The notes under the pieces were generated by a model. It did not search any database and was not told where the DNA came from. It saw nothing but the letters and a program-made list of their open reading frames with translations. Below, one piece after another: positions 9,502 to 18,464 of a stretch of DNA of 64,000 nt; position 1 is the first letter of the stretch, and every line of letters begins with the position of its first letter. The stretch is from Cellulomonas fulva (GTDB taxonomy: Bacteria > Actinomycetota > Actinomycetes > Actinomycetales > Cellulomonadaceae), in the NCBI RefSeq assembly GCF_018531375.1, contig NZ_JAHBOH010000001.1, forward strand, positions 620,001 to 684,000, in the 5' to 3' direction. The translations under genes and the position numbers were made by a program.

Positions 9502-10587
9502 TCACGCGTTCGGTTCGTCTGTCGCCGGCTCGTCGTCGGGCCCGACGACAAGCGTGCCACAGGCACGGCGCGCCACCCGACTCCCGGGCAGGTGGACCGG
9601 GCCCTGGCCGCGCCAGTCGGTCAGCAGCGCGTCCACCGCGAGCACGTGGACGCGGTGCACCGCGCCCGCGGGCGCGCCCGCGGCGACCACCGCCGACCGC
9701 ACCGCGCGGCGCCGCACCGCGTCCGGCGCCCCGACGAGCGTCGCGACGTCGAGCCGCACGTCGATCGCCTCGTCGGGTCCGTCGTTCGACGAGCAGTCCG
9801 ACGAGCGGTCCGACGAGTCGGCCGATGCGGCGCGCGCCGTCGCGAGCAGCTCCGCCGCGGCGTGGTCGAGCGCGTCCGCGTCCTCCCGCAGCTGCGCGGC
9901 GGACCGGGCCAGGGCGCGAGCCACGCCCGGTCCCAGGACACGCTCCAGCGTGGGCAGCGCCTCGGCCCGCACCCGGCTGCGCAGCGGGTCGCCGGGAGCC
10001 CCCGCGTTCGTCGGGTCGTGCCACGGCTCGAGCCCCAGCGCCGCGCACGCGCCGAGCGTGTCCTCGCGCGTCAGGCCCAGCAGCGGGCGGCGCAGCACGC
10101 CCCGCACCGCGGGCATGCCCGCGAGCGAGCGCGCGCCCGAGCCGCGCGCCAGCCCGAGCAGGACCGTCTCCGCCTGGTCGTCGAGCGTGTGCCCCAGCAG
10201 CACGGCCGCCGCGCCGTGCTCGTCCGCCGCGGCCTCGAGCGCGGCGTACCGCGCGTCCCGGGCGGCGGCCTCGGGTCCGCCCGGACCGTCCACCTGCACC
10301 CGCACGACGAGCACGGGATCGAGCCCCAGCGCGCGGCACGTGCCCGCGGTCCGCCGCGCGACCTCGTCGGACCCCGCGACCAGCCCGTGGTCGACGACCA
10401 CCGCTCCGGCCCGCCGGCGCGCGGCCCGGCCCGACCGGGGGACCGCGAAGGCCGCGCCCGCCGCGAGCGCGAGCGAGTCGGGTCCGCCCGAGCACGCGAC
10501 CAGCACGAGCGCGTCGTCGGGCAGGTCCACGACCGCGGCGGTGACGGCCGAGCGGATCGCGGCGACCCGCGGGTCGGGACCGGGCAC
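9502..10587 (-). CDS. tilS: tRNA(Ile)-lysidine synthase
   Basis: A 361-residue enzyme that puts lysine on C34 of the CAU-anticodon tRNA-Ile so that it reads AUA. The N-type ATP PPi-synthase loop SGGPDS is at about residues 33-38, followed by [20 protein letters not shown] with the conserved DDQAET. The C-terminal half contains a Ser/Asp-rich insert ([15 protein letters not shown]) encoded by repeated TCCGACGAG-like units. The start is uncertain: GTG at 10587 was chosen because the P-loop then falls at the usual distance; a longer frame upstream only overlaps the metalloprotease gene. Confidence 0.92.
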   Translation of the reverse strand: MPGPDPRVAAIRSAVTAAVVDLPDDALVLVACSGGPDSLALAAGAAFAVPRSGRAARRRAGAVVVDHGLVAGSDEVARRTAGTCRALGLDPVLVVRVQVDGPGGPEAAARDARYAALEAAADEHGAAAVLLGHTLDDQAETVLLGLARGSGARSLAGMPAVRGVLRRPLLGLTREDTLGACAALGLEPWHDPTNAGAPGDPLRSRVRAEALPTLERVLGPGVARALARSAAQLREDADALDHAAAELLATARAASADSSDRSSDCSSNDGPDEAIDVRLDVATLVGAPDAVRRRAVRSAVVAAGAPAGAVHRVHVLAVDALLTDWRGQGPVHLPGSRVARRACGTLVVGPDDEPATDEPNA

Positions 10588-10594
10588 GCCCGGC

Positions 10595-11656
10595 TCAGCC
10601 GTGCACGCGACGCACCCACGCGTCGGGCTCGGCGATCTCCGCGGACGTCGGCAGGTGCGCGGCGGCCGTCCACACCTCGTTGAACCCCGAGACGCCGACC
10701 CGACGCCGCACGGCGCGCACGAACGCCGCGCCCTCGCGGTACTGCGCGAGCTTCTCGTCCATCCCGAGCAGGCGGCGCACCAGCCGACCGGTGCCCCGCG
10801 CGTTCGCGCCCGAGTCGCGGCGGGCCTCGAACTTGCGCCGGATCTCCCGGACGCTCGGCACCACACCGCGGCCCACGGCGTCCATGGTGACGTCGGCGTG
10901 GCCCTCGAGCAGGGCCATCACCGCGCCGACCTCGTCGAACAGGTCGCGCTGCTCGGGGGTCAGCACGTCGAGGACGCTGCCCGTGCCGGACACCACGCGG
11001 GACAGGCCGGTCATGAGCGTGCCGACCGGCTCGTCGGACGTCCGCGCGAAGTCCGTCAGCAGCTGCCCGGACCGTTCGCGCAGGTGCGCCGCGAGCCACG
11101 GCGCCGCCGCGAACTGCAGCGCGTGGGTCTGCTCGTGCAGCGCGACCCACAGCCGGAAGTCGTCCTCCGGAACCTTCAGCTCGCGCTCGACGTGCAGGAC
11201 GTTGGGCGCGACCAGGAGGAGCCGTCCCTCGCCCGGCGCCTCAAGGGGCCGGCCCGGAGCGGGGGTGAACGGGTCGAACTGGCCGAGCACCTTGCTCGAG
11301 AGCAGCGCGAGCACGCCGCCGACCTGCAGCCCTCCGGCCCGCCGCCCCGCGAGCGTGGCGCGTGGCGTCGCGTCGGCGAGCGGGGCCGCCATGACCTCGA
11401 ACATCCGGGTGTTCGCGCGCGCCCAGCCGGCGCGGTCCACGACGATCACCCGCGACACGGCCGCCGGGTCGCGTCCGTCGGCAGGACTCATCCGCGTGGC
11501 GCGCACCACGTGCTCCGCGGCCACGCCCGCGACCTCCCGCAGCCCCTCGACCAGGTCCTCGAGCACGGGTCGCGGCGCGGTGCTGCCGGGCGGCGCGATC
11601 CGCCCCGCCACGCGCGCGGCGGTCGCCCAGTCGACGGGACCCCGCGGCGCGCTCAC
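10595..11656 (-). CDS. Zinc-dependent metalloprotease, DUF2342 / 'F420 biosynthesis-associated' family
   Basis: A protein of about 353 residues with an HEQTH zinc-protease motif (about residues 174-178, in [14 protein letters not shown]) and a conserved Glu-containing helix ([11 protein letters not shown]) downstream. This actinobacterial family regularly neighbours tilS and hpt and is sometimes annotated with F420 biosynthesis, but its substrate is unknown. The GTG at 11656 is preferred because TACGGT lies exactly six bases upstream, a leaderless pattern seen repeatedly in this window. An ATG eight codons earlier would sit upstream of that -10 box. Confidence 0.88.
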   Translation of the reverse strand: MSAPRGPVDWATAARVAGRIAPPGSTAPRPVLEDLVEGLREVAGVAAEHVVRATRMSPADGRDPAAVSRVIVVDRAGWARANTRMFEVMAAPLADATPRATLAGRRAGGLQVGGVLALLSSKVLGQFDPFTPAPGRPLEAPGEGRLLLVAPNVLHVERELKVPEDDFRLWVALHEQTHALQFAAAPWLAAHLRERSGQLLTDFARTSDEPVGTLMTGLSRVVSGTGSVLDVLTPEQRDLFDEVGAVMALLEGHADVTMDAVGRGVVPSVREIRRKFEARRDSGANARGTGRLVRRLLGMDEKLAQYREGAAFVRAVRRRVGVSGFNEVWTAAAHLPTSAEIAEPDAWVRRVHG

Positions 11657-11711
11657 GACGTCACCGTAACCCGGAGCCATCCCCCCGGGTCCCCGGAAGG
11701 CGTCGAGCGGG

Positions 11712-13127
11712 TCAGCCGCGGCAGCCGCACTCGTGGAGGTCGGTGACGAACTCGTCGATCGCGGCGCGCGCGCCCCACGGGCCGTCGGCGACCGGGTGCG
11801 TGGTGAGGACCGCGAAGGCGAGCTGGCGGCCGTCCGCGGTCACCACCGTGCCCGCGAGGGCCTTGATGCCGTTGAGGCTGCCGGTCTTGGCGCGGACCAG
11901 GCCGCGCGCGGGCGACTCGAGGTACCGGTCGTCCAGCGTGCCCGTCAGCCCGCCGATCGGCAGGCCGGGGGCGATGGGCCGCAGCGCGGGCTCGTCGGGG
12001 TCCATGACCAGCAGGACCAGCTGCTCGAGGGTCTGCGGGGTCAGCTCGGAGCCGTCCGCGAGACCCGAGGCGTCGGCGAGCGTGGCGCCCGTGACGTCGA
12101 CGCCCAGCCGCGCGACCGCGCGCAGCACCGCCTGCGTCCCGCCCTCGAAGCTCGCGGGCAGCCCCTGGTCGAGTGCGACGAGCCGCGAGACCACTTCGGT
12201 GATGGTGTTGTCGGAGTGCTCGAGGAAGAGCTGCACCACCTGGGTCAGGGGCGCGGACGTCACCGAGGCGAGCGTCGTCGCGCTGTCCGACGCGGCGCCG
12301 CGGCGCGGGTCGCCGGACACCCCGATGCCCGCCTCCGCGAGCCGGTCGGCGAACACCTCGGCCGCGGCCATCGTCGGGTCGGGGTAGCGCGGCGGGTACT
12401 CGACGTCCGTCCTCGTCGCGCCGATGTGCACGGCCAGCGGCGTCACGGGGGCGACGTAGCCGAGCGCGAGGTCCCCCTCGGTCCAGGTCGGGTGCAGGGA
12501 CGGGCCGGAGAACAGCGTGTCGTCGACGAGCAACGTCACCTCGGTCAGCCCCGCGAGCTTGAGCCGCTTCGCGGCGGCGCGGGCCAGGTCGCCCAGGCCC
12601 GCGTGCCCGTCGACGAGCGTCGGGTCGCCCTCGTCGGGCGCCAGCATCATGTCCCCGCCCCCGACGAGCACGATCTGGTCGCCGCTGCCGCGCACGACCC
12701 GGGTCTCGACCCCCGCGCCGCCGTCGAGCGTGCCGAGCGCGGCGACCGCCGTCACCAGCTTCTGCGTGGAGGCGGGCACGCGCGGGACGTCCGCGCGGTG
12801 CTCCGCGAGCACCTGGCCGGTGAGCTGGTCCGCGACGACGACGCCGGAGAACTTGAGGCGATCGTCGTCGACCAGCGCGTCGACCAGCGCGTCGACGCCG
12901 TCGGCGGACGGCTGCGGCGCCTGCGGGTCGAGCGCGCCGAGGGCCGGCACGACGTCGTCCGGCTCGACCGCCCCCGGGGCCGTGGGGAAGGGTGCGGCGT
13001 CCGCCGGCACGGGGTCGAGCGTCATCACGCCGGGCACGACGTCGTACGCGTCGGCCACGGCGTAGCCGCCGAGCCCGAGCACCAGGACGAGCATCGTCGT
13101 GCCGACGACGCGGGCGCCTGTGGCCAT
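11712..13127 (-). CDS. dacB: D-alanyl-D-alanine carboxypeptidase/endopeptidase (PBP4, peptidase S13)
   Basis: A 471-residue exported penicillin-binding protein that trims and cuts peptidoglycan cross-links outside the membrane. An N-terminal hydrophobic segment ([16 protein letters not shown]) acts as signal or anchor. The active-site trio is SxxK at 120-123 (ASTQKL), SDN at 305-307 and KTG at 414-416. The ATG at 13127 has GGAG at good spacing; a GTG two codons earlier is too close to it. It is divergent from ppa. All catalytic motifs are intact. Confidence 0.95.
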   Translation of the reverse strand: MATGARVVGTTMLVLVLGLGGYAVADAYDVVPGVMTLDPVPADAAPFPTAPGAVEPDDVVPALGALDPQAPQPSADGVDALVDALVDDDRLKFSGVVVADQLTGQVLAEHRADVPRVPASTQKLVTAVAALGTLDGGAGVETRVVRGSGDQIVLVGGGDMMLAPDEGDPTLVDGHAGLGDLARAAAKRLKLAGLTEVTLLVDDTLFSGPSLHPTWTEGDLALGYVAPVTPLAVHIGATRTDVEYPPRYPDPTMAAAEVFADRLAEAGIGVSGDPRRGAASDSATTLASVTSAPLTQVVQLFLEHSDNTITEVVSRLVALDQGLPASFEGGTQAVLRAVARLGVDVTGATLADASGLADGSELTPQTLEQLVLLVMDPDEPALRPIAPGLPIGGLTGTLDDRYLESPARGLVRAKTGSLNGIKALAGTVVTADGRQLAFAVLTTHPVADGPWGARAAIDEFVTDLHECGCRG

Positions 13128-13296
13128 GATCACGCTCCGTAGCTCGTCCCGGTACGGGCGGGGAGGGACGGCCCGCCCGCCGGTGCGTCAGACTATGACG
13201 ACGAGACGAGGTGACCGACCCACCGGCGCGCCGGTCACCGCCGAGGTGACCGACAGCGCAGGCCCACCGGCCGGCGGTTCGGCGGACAGGAGTGCT

Positions 13297-13791
13297 GTGG
13301 AGTTCGACGTCACGATCGAGATCCCCAAGGGTCAGCGGAACAAGTACGAGGTGGACCACGCCACGGGGCGCATCCGGCTCGACCGCATGCTCTTCACCTC
13401 GACGCGCTACCCCGACGACTACGGCTTCATCGAGGGCACCCTCGGCGAGGACGGCGACCCGCTCGACGCGCTCGTCCTGCTGGAGGAGCCCACGTTCCCC
13501 GGCTGCCTGATCCGCTGCCGCGCGCTCGGCATGTTCCGCATGCGCGACGAGGCGGGCGGCGACGACAAGGTGCTCTGCGTCCCGACGGGCGACCAGCGCG
13601 CCGCGTGGCGCCAGGACATCGACGACGTCTCCGACTTCCACCGCCTGGAGATCCAGCACTTCTTCGAGGTCTACAAGGACCTCGAGCCCGGCAAGTCCGT
13701 CGAGGGCGCGCACTGGACGGGCCGCGCGGAGGCGGAGGCGGAGATCCAGCGCTCGCGCCAGCGCGCGATCGACGCCGGCTACGACCACTGA
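13297..13791 (+). CDS. ppa: Inorganic pyrophosphatase
   Basis: A 164-residue soluble family I pyrophosphatase. It begins [20 protein letters not shown], followed by [13 protein letters not shown] and the metal-binding signature [12 protein letters not shown] with its three Asp residues. It removes pyrophosphate made by biosynthesis. The GTG at 13297 has AGGAG just upstream and matches the family start, so the longer upstream frame is not used. A strong hairpin lies 46 bases after the stop. Confidence 0.96.
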   Translation: MEFDVTIEIPKGQRNKYEVDHATGRIRLDRMLFTSTRYPDDYGFIEGTLGEDGDPLDALVLLEEPTFPGCLIRCRALGMFRMRDEAGGDDKVLCVPTGDQRAAWRQDIDDVSDFHRLEIQHFFEVYKDLEPGKSVEGAHWTGRAEAEAEIQRSRQRAIDAGYDH

Positions 13792-13836
13792 CGCGGCCAC
13801 CGACCCGCTGACGGCAGCCGCACCGCCGGTACGAGG

Positions 13837-13870
13837 CGACGCCCGGTCCCCCGAGGGGGGCCGGGCGTCG
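13837..13870 (+). terminator. Hairpin terminator after ppa
   Basis: CGACGCCCGG at 13837-13846 pairs perfectly with CCGGGCGTCG at 13861-13870, and the inner C and G runs extend the stem. There is no T tract. The hairpin lies between the convergent ppa and NlpC/P60 genes and can serve both strands. Confidence 0.75.
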
Positions 13871-13922
13871 TCGTGCGGGCGCCTGCTCGCGCCCGGCACG
13901 TGAGGCTACCGGTGCGCCCGGG

Positions 13923-15356
13923 TCACGGACGGCCCGCGTACGGCATCGCGTCGTAGTAGCGCATCGGAGCGATGCGCACGGTCAGCCCCGGCCGCGGGGC
14001 CTCGATGATCTGCCCACCGCCGATGTACATCGCCACGTGGTAGACCGAGTTCGGGTCGTTCGGGTTGGTGCCCCAGAAGACCAGGTCACCGGGCCGCATC
14101 GACGAGTAGCTGATCTTCAGCACCTGCTTGTACTGGTCCCGCGAGGTCCGGTAGAGGCCGACGCCGGCGGCGCTCCAGGACGTCATCGTGAGCCCCGAGC
14201 AGTCGTAGCCGGGTCCCGTGCCGCCCCACACGTACGGCGCACCGAGCCGCGTCCTGGCCACCGCCACCGCGGACTGCCCCATCGAGGACGACCCGCGCGA
14301 GGTCCCGGTGCCCAGCCCGTAGCCCGGGTTGGTGGGCGTCGGCGTGGGGGTCGGGGTCGGTCGCGGCGCCGGGGTGGTGGGCTCCGGGTCCGGGTCGGCC
14401 GGCGGGGTCGTCGGGTCGGGGTCCGGGTCCGCGGGCGGGGTCGTCGGGTCGGGGTCCGGGTCGGCCGGCGGGGTCGTCGGGTCGGGGTCCGACGGGGTCG
14501 TGGGGTCGGTCGGCCGCGCGGGCGGCGTCGTCGGCTCGGGGTCGGGCGTCTGCTCGCGCTCGCGCCGGGCCTCGTCCTCCTCGCGCCGACGCCGCTCCTC
14601 GTCGATCGCCTCCTGGCGGCGGCGCTCGGTCTCGACGCTCGTGTCCCGGGCGGCGGCGAGCTGGGTCAGGAGCGTGCCGCGCTCCGCCTCGGCCGTCCGC
14701 CGTGCCGCGTCCGCCTCGTCGGCCGTGCGCTGGGCCGTCTCGAGCGCGGTCTGCGCGGTGTCCTGCGCGGCCTGCGCGTCACGTGCCGCGTCCTGGGCCT
14801 GGTCGGCCAGGGCGCCCGCCACGAGCTGGGCCGCCTGGTAGGCCTGGACCGCGTCGTCCGCCTTGCTCGTGATCTGGTCCATCGCACTGGTCCGACGAGC
14901 CACGTCCTCGAACCCGTCGGCGGACAGCAGCGCCTCGACCACGTCGGCGGAACCCCCCGACCGCGCGACCTGGCGCGCGATCGCGACGAGCTCGCGACGC
15001 GCCTGCTCGGCGGTCCCGGCGGCGTCGGCGGACCGCTGCGCGGCCTCGTCGGACTCGTCCTGCGCGGCCTGCGCGTCGGTGAGCGCCTGCGTGTACGCCT
15101 CGCCGGCCTGCTGGACGGCCCGGTCGGCCGTGTCCGCCTCGGTGCTGAGCTGCGCGAGCCGGACCTCCATCTGCGCCACGGACTGCTCCGCGCTCGCGAC
15201 GGCCTCCTGCGCACGCCGCACATCGTCGTCGCTCGGCCCCGTCGGGTCGGCGACCGCCCCGGGCGCACCGACGAGGAGGCTCGCGGCGGTCACTGCGACG
15301 AGCGCGAGCGCACCCGCGCTGCGGCCCGGCCGGCCGCCGGCTCGTCGATGCGTCAC
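13923..15356 (-). CDS. Secreted NlpC/P60 peptidoglycan hydrolase with coiled-coil domain (RipA-like)
   Basis: A 477-residue exported protein. It has a signal peptide (basic start, then LALVAVTAASLLVG), a long Ala/Gln/Glu-rich coiled coil at about 40-245, and a Pro/Thr/Asp linker with three 11-residue DPDPTTPPADP-type repeats. The C-terminal NlpC/P60 peptidase has its catalytic Cys near 386 in GYDCSGLT and its His in YHVAMYIG. Such enzymes cut peptidoglycan stem peptides and support cell separation; the coiled coil usually regulates them. The GTG at 15356 is preceded by GAAGGGG. Tandem GTCACA boxes lie about 130 bp upstream, resembling MtrA sites that control ripA-type genes. Confidence 0.92.
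   Translation of the reverse strand: MTHRRAGGRPGRSAGALALVAVTAASLLVGAPGAVADPTGPSDDDVRRAQEAVASAEQSVAQMEVRLAQLSTEADTADRAVQQAGEAYTQALTDAQAAQDESDEAAQRSADAAGTAEQARRELVAIARQVARSGGSADVVEALLSADGFEDVARRTSAMDQITSKADDAVQAYQAAQLVAGALADQAQDAARDAQAAQDTAQTALETAQRTADEADAARRTAEAERGTLLTQLAAARDTSVETERRRQEAIDEERRRREEDEARREREQTPDPEPTTPPARPTDPTTPSDPDPTTPPADPDPDPTTPPADPDPDPTTPPADPDPEPTTPAPRPTPTPTPTPTNPGYGLGTGTSRGSSSMGQSAVAVARTRLGAPYVWGGTGPGYDCSGLTMTSWSAAGVGLYRTSRDQYKQVLKISYSSMRPGDLVFWGTNPNDPNSVYHVAMYIGGGQIIEAPRPGLTVRIAPMRYYDAMPYAGRP
14401..14499 (-). repeat. Three 33-bp in-frame repeats in the hydrolase linker
   Basis: Units begin at 14401, 14434 and 14467, are nearly identical, and each encodes 11 residues of the Asp-Pro-Thr-rich linker between coiled coil and NlpC/P60 domain. 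Copy number could change without breaking the frame. Confidence 0.8.
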
Positions 15357-15481
15357 GCGCGCCCCTTCGTCGTCCCGTGCTCGTCGGGTGCCCGTCCGCG
15401 CGCGGCTGGTCGCCCGCCCGTCCACGTGCACTCGTCTGTCCGCGAGGGACGCTACCCGTCGCGACCTCAGAAGTGAACACC

Positions 15482-15517
15482 AGTCACAACAGTCACAGGA
15501 GTCACACGGATGTGACT
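15482..15517. promoter_or_regulatory. Tandem GTCACA boxes, candidate MtrA-type operator
   Basis: AGTCACA occurs at 15482-15488, 15491-15497 and 15500-15506, an exact 9-bp period. The reverse complement TGTGACT at 15511-15517 makes a perfect AGTCACA-CGGA-TGTGACT palindrome with the third copy. Mycobacterial MtrA is known to bind 9-bp direct repeats containing GTCACA near ripA-type genes; assigning that here is inference. The boxes lie between the hydrolase gene (minus) and the metY leader (plus). Confidence 0.6.
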
Positions 15518-15593
15518 CGGGACGAGTCGGGCGCCGCGGATGAATCTGTCTCGGACAGTGAGATAGGCGTGTCAGCACGTGGCACACGCGGCC

Positions 15594-15599
15594 TACTCT
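15594..15599 (+). promoter_or_regulatory. -10 box of a leaderless promoter for the metY leader ORF
   Basis: TACTCT lies six bases before the ATG at 15606, so the transcript would begin at or beside that ATG. It is the best promoter candidate for metY, whose own start is about 200 bases downstream behind a Shine-Dalgarno site. The -35 region is weak. Confidence 0.55.
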
Positions 15600-15605
15600 G
15601 CCGTC

Positions 15606-15632
15606 ATGACCTGCCGCCGAATGTGTCGCTGA
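15606..15632 (+). CDS. Eight-residue cysteine-containing leader peptide (candidate attenuator)
   Basis: A leaderless ATG opens an eight-codon frame, MTCRRMCR, with two Cys codons (TGC, TGT) and a TGA stop at 15630-15632. Short leaderless ORFs rich in Cys codons upstream of sulfur genes are known cysteine-responsive attenuators in mycobacteria. Here the ORF precedes metY by 177 bp. It has only two, non-adjacent Cys codons, so the parallel is suggestive rather than proven. Confidence 0.5.
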   Translation: MTCRRMCR

Positions 15633-15809
15633 CGCGCACGTTCGGCCTGCCTGCGGGCGGCCCGTCGACCACCTGACGGGCTGATCGACCCGCACGAGCC
15701 CTGCTCGACACGTGCGCCACCCTCCCCCTCCGCGGGACGGACGTCGGCTGCCCGAGCTCCCCGCGGATCCCGTCACGGACCAGCCGTCACCCACCGCAAG
15801 GAGCCACCG

Positions 15810-17129
15810 ATGAGCAACGAGAGCTGGAGCTTCGAGACCCGCCAGATCCACGCGGGCCAGTCCCCGGACCCGACCACCGGCGCCCGGGCGCTGCCGATCT
15901 ACCAGACGACGTCCTACGTCTTCGACTCCGCCGAGCAGGCCGCCGCGCGCTTCGCGCTGCAGGACCTCGGCCCCATCTACACGCGCATCGGCAACCCCAC
16001 GCAGGAGGTCGTCGAGAACCGGATCGCGTCCCTCGAGGGCGGCGTCGGCGCGCTCCTGCTCGCCTCGGGCCAGGCCGCCGCGTCGTTCGCGATCCTCAAC
16101 GTCGCGGAGGCCGGCGACCACGTCGTCGCGAGCCCCTCGCTCTACGGCGGCACCTACAACCTGCTGCACTACACGCTGCCCAAGCTGGGCGTCGAGACGA
16201 CCTTCGTGACGGACCCGCACGACGCCGAGGCGTGGCGCGCGGCGATCCGGCCCAACACCAAGGCGTTCTTCGCGGAGACCATCCCGAACCCGCGCTCCGA
16301 CGTGCTGGACATCGAGCTCGTTGCGGGGGTCGCGCACGAGTACGGGGTGCCGCTGGTCGTCGACAACACGGTCGCCACGCCCTACCTGATCAACCCGCTG
16401 AAGTGGGGCGCCGACGTCGTCGTGCACTCCGCCACCAAGTACCTGGGCGGCCACGGCTCGGCGATCGGCGGCGTGATCGTCGACGGCGGCTCGTTCGACT
16501 ACGCGCGCTACCCCGAGCGCTTCCCCGGGTTCAACCAGCCCGACCCGTCGTACCACGGCCTCAACATCGCCGAGGCGCTGGGCGTCGGCTCGGCGTTCGG
16601 CGCCAACCTCTCCTACATCCTCAAGGCGCGCATCCAGCTCCTGCGCGACCTGGGCGCGGCGGTCTCGCCGTTCAACGCGTTCCTCATCTCGCAGGGCATC
16701 GAGACGCTGTCCCTGCGCGTCGAGCGGCACGTCGAGAACGCGACGAGGGTCGCGCGGTGGCTCGAGGCGCGCGACGACGTGCTGGGTGTGCACTACTCCG
16801 GCCTCGAGTCGAGCCCGTGGCACGCCAACCAGGTCAAGTACGCCCCGCGCGGTGGCGGCGCCGTGCTCGCGTTCGAGCTCGAGGGCGGCGCGGCGGCCGG
16901 TCAGGCGTTCGTCTCCGCGCTCGAGCTGCACTCCAACGTCGCCAACATCGGCGACGTGCGCTCGCTCGTGATCCACCCGGCCTCGACCACGCACAGCCAG
17001 CTCACGCCCGAGGAGCAGGCGCTGTCCGGCGTCACGCCCGGGCTGGTCCGGCTCGCGGTCGGCATCGAGCACATCGACGACATCCTGGCCGACCTCGAGG
17101 CGGGCTTCCGCGCCGCCAAGGGCGCCTAG
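15810..17129 (+). CDS. metY: O-acetylhomoserine aminocarboxypropyltransferase (sulfhydrylase)
   Basis: A 439-residue PLP enzyme of the Cys/Met metabolism family that makes homocysteine from O-acetylhomoserine and sulfide. The PLP Lys is residue 210 in VVHSATKYLGGHG. TRIGNPTQEVVENRIASLEGG and LLLASGQAA are substrate- and PLP-binding blocks. The ATG at 15810 follows AAGGAGCC. It lies directly before metX, which supplies its substrate, so the two form a short methionine pathway unit. A cysteine-containing mini-ORF upstream may tie it to sulfur supply. Confidence 0.95.
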   Translation: MSNESWSFETRQIHAGQSPDPTTGARALPIYQTTSYVFDSAEQAAARFALQDLGPIYTRIGNPTQEVVENRIASLEGGVGALLLASGQAAASFAILNVAEAGDHVVASPSLYGGTYNLLHYTLPKLGVETTFVTDPHDAEAWRAAIRPNTKAFFAETIPNPRSDVLDIELVAGVAHEYGVPLVVDNTVATPYLINPLKWGADVVVHSATKYLGGHGSAIGGVIVDGGSFDYARYPERFPGFNQPDPSYHGLNIAEALGVGSAFGANLSYILKARIQLLRDLGAAVSPFNAFLISQGIETLSLRVERHVENATRVARWLEARDDVLGVHYSGLESSPWHANQVKYAPRGGGAVLAFELEGGAAAGQAFVSALELHSNVANIGDVRSLVIHPASTTHSQLTPEEQALSGVTPGLVRLAVGIEHIDDILADLEAGFRAAKGA

Positions 17130-17135
17130 CCCCCA

Positions 17136-17180
17136 CCCGCCGCACCCGTCCCGGCCCCCGGTCGCGACGGGTGCGGCGGG
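17136..17180 (+). terminator. 15-bp perfect hairpin between metY and metX
   Basis: CCCGCCGCACCCGTC at 17136-17150 pairs perfectly with GACGGGTGCGGCGGG at 17166-17180. No T tract follows. The hairpin starts six bases after the metY stop and ends 11 bases before a metX -10 box, so it probably ends or limits metY transcription. Confidence 0.7.
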
Positions 17181-17191
17181 AGCTCCCTGCG

Positions 17192-17197
17192 TAGATT
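17192..17197 (+). promoter_or_regulatory. -10 box of metX
   Basis: TAGATT lies eight bases before the metX GTG. There is no Shine-Dalgarno site, which suggests a leaderless metX transcript separate from metY. Confidence 0.5.
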
Positions 17198-17205
17198 GGA
17201 TCCTC

Positions 17206-18426
17206 GTGTCCGACGAGTCCCCCGCCTTCACGCCCGCCCGGGCCCTGGCCAGCACGCGTGCGAGCCGGGTCCCGGTGGCGCAGCGCGCCGCCACGCCGGC
17301 CTCGTCGGCCTGGCGCGAGGGCGACCCCGTCGGCCGCCGGCAGTTCGCCGACCTGGGTCCGTTCGCGCTCGAGTCGGGCGGCCGGCTGCCCGCCGTGCGC
17401 CTGGCGTACGAGACGTGGGGCGAGCTCGCTCCCGACGGCTCCAACGCCGTCCTGGTGCTGCACGCGCTGACCGGCGACTCGCACGTCACGGGTCCCGCGG
17501 GCGAGGGCCACCCGACGCCGGGCTGGTGGGAGTCGATGGTCGGGCCGGGCGCGCCGATCGACACCGACCGCTGGTTCGTCGTCGCCCCGAACGTCCTGGG
17601 CGGCTGCCAGGGGTCCACCGGACCGTCCTCGCCCGCGCCCGACGGACGGCCGTGGGGCAGCCGGTTCCCGCGCGTGTCGGTGCGCGACCAGGTCGCGGCC
17701 GAGGTGCGGCTCGCGGACCTGCTCGGCATCCGCACGTGGGCGCTCGTGATCGGCGCGTCCATGGGCGGCCTGCGCGTGCTCGAGTGGGCGGCGTCCGAGC
17801 CGCAGCGCGTCGACGCGTTCGCGGCCATCGCGACCGCCGCGCAGACGTCGGGCGACCAGATCGCCAACTTCCACACGCAGCTGTCCGCGATCCACGCCGA
17901 CCCCGGCTTCCGCGGCGGGGACTACTACGACGCGCCCGACGGCGAGGGGCCGCACCTCGGCCTGGGCCTCGCCCGGCAGATCGCGCACCAGAGCTACCGC
18001 TCGGCGTACGAGCTCGACGCGCGGTTCGGCCGCATCCCCCAGGGCGCCGAGGACCCGCTCGAGGGCGGGCGGTTCGCCGTGCAGTCCTACCTCGAGCACC
18101 ACGGCGACAAGCTCGCCCGGCGCTTCGACGCGAACACCTACGTGACGCTGACCCGCTCGATGATCACCCACGACCTGGGCCGCGACCGCGGCGGCGTCGA
18201 CAACGCGCTCAGCCAGGTCACCGCGCGCGGCCTGGTGATCGCGGTCGACACCGACCGGCTGTTCCCGGTCGCCCAGTCCGAGCGCATCGCCGAGCACGTG
18301 CCGGGCGCCGGTCCCGTGCGCGTGGTGCACTCCGACTACGGGCACGACGGCTTCCTCATCGAGGCGGACCAGGTGGGCGCGCACGTCGCCGACTTCCTGG
18401 GCGAGCTGGTCCGCACCCGGCCCTGA
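17206..18426 (+). CDS. metX: Homoserine O-acetyltransferase
   Basis: A 406-residue alpha/beta-hydrolase-fold enzyme that acetylates homoserine with acetyl-CoA. The nucleophile is Ser185 in VIGASMGGLR. The acid is Asp348 or Asp350 in AVDTDRLFP, and His380 lies in DYGHDGF. NVLGGCQGSTGPSSP is the family signature. The N-terminus carries about 40 extra Ala/Arg-rich residues before the conserved core, so a later start is possible. The product feeds MetY encoded just upstream. Confidence 0.95.
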   Translation: MSDESPAFTPARALASTRASRVPVAQRAATPASSAWREGDPVGRRQFADLGPFALESGGRLPAVRLAYETWGELAPDGSNAVLVLHALTGDSHVTGPAGEGHPTPGWWESMVGPGAPIDTDRWFVVAPNVLGGCQGSTGPSSPAPDGRPWGSRFPRVSVRDQVAAEVRLADLLGIRTWALVIGASMGGLRVLEWAASEPQRVDAFAAIATAAQTSGDQIANFHTQLSAIHADPGFRGGDYYDAPDGEGPHLGLGLARQIAHQSYRSAYELDARFGRIPQGAEDPLEGGRFAVQSYLEHHGDKLARRFDANTYVTLTRSMITHDLGRDRGGVDNALSQVTARGLVIAVDTDRLFPVAQSERIAEHVPGAGPVRVVHSDYGHDGFLIEADQVGAHVADFLGELVRTRP

Positions 18427-18464
18427 GCCCGCGCGCCGTGGCGGCCGTCGGGCACCATGGACGC

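Noticed and set aside
9502..10866. tilS starting at 10866
   Set aside because: The extra codons overlap the metalloprotease gene and lack family similarity; the P-loop fits a start near 10587.
15500..15517. CRP/GlxR site
   Set aside because: The half-sites are in the opposite order (TCACA before TGTGA) to the TGTGA-N6-TCACA consensus.
13923..17876. A 1317-residue open frame on the minus strand
   Set aside because: Only 13923-15356 shows protein-family features; the rest is the antisense shadow of metY and metX, a common effect of very high GC.
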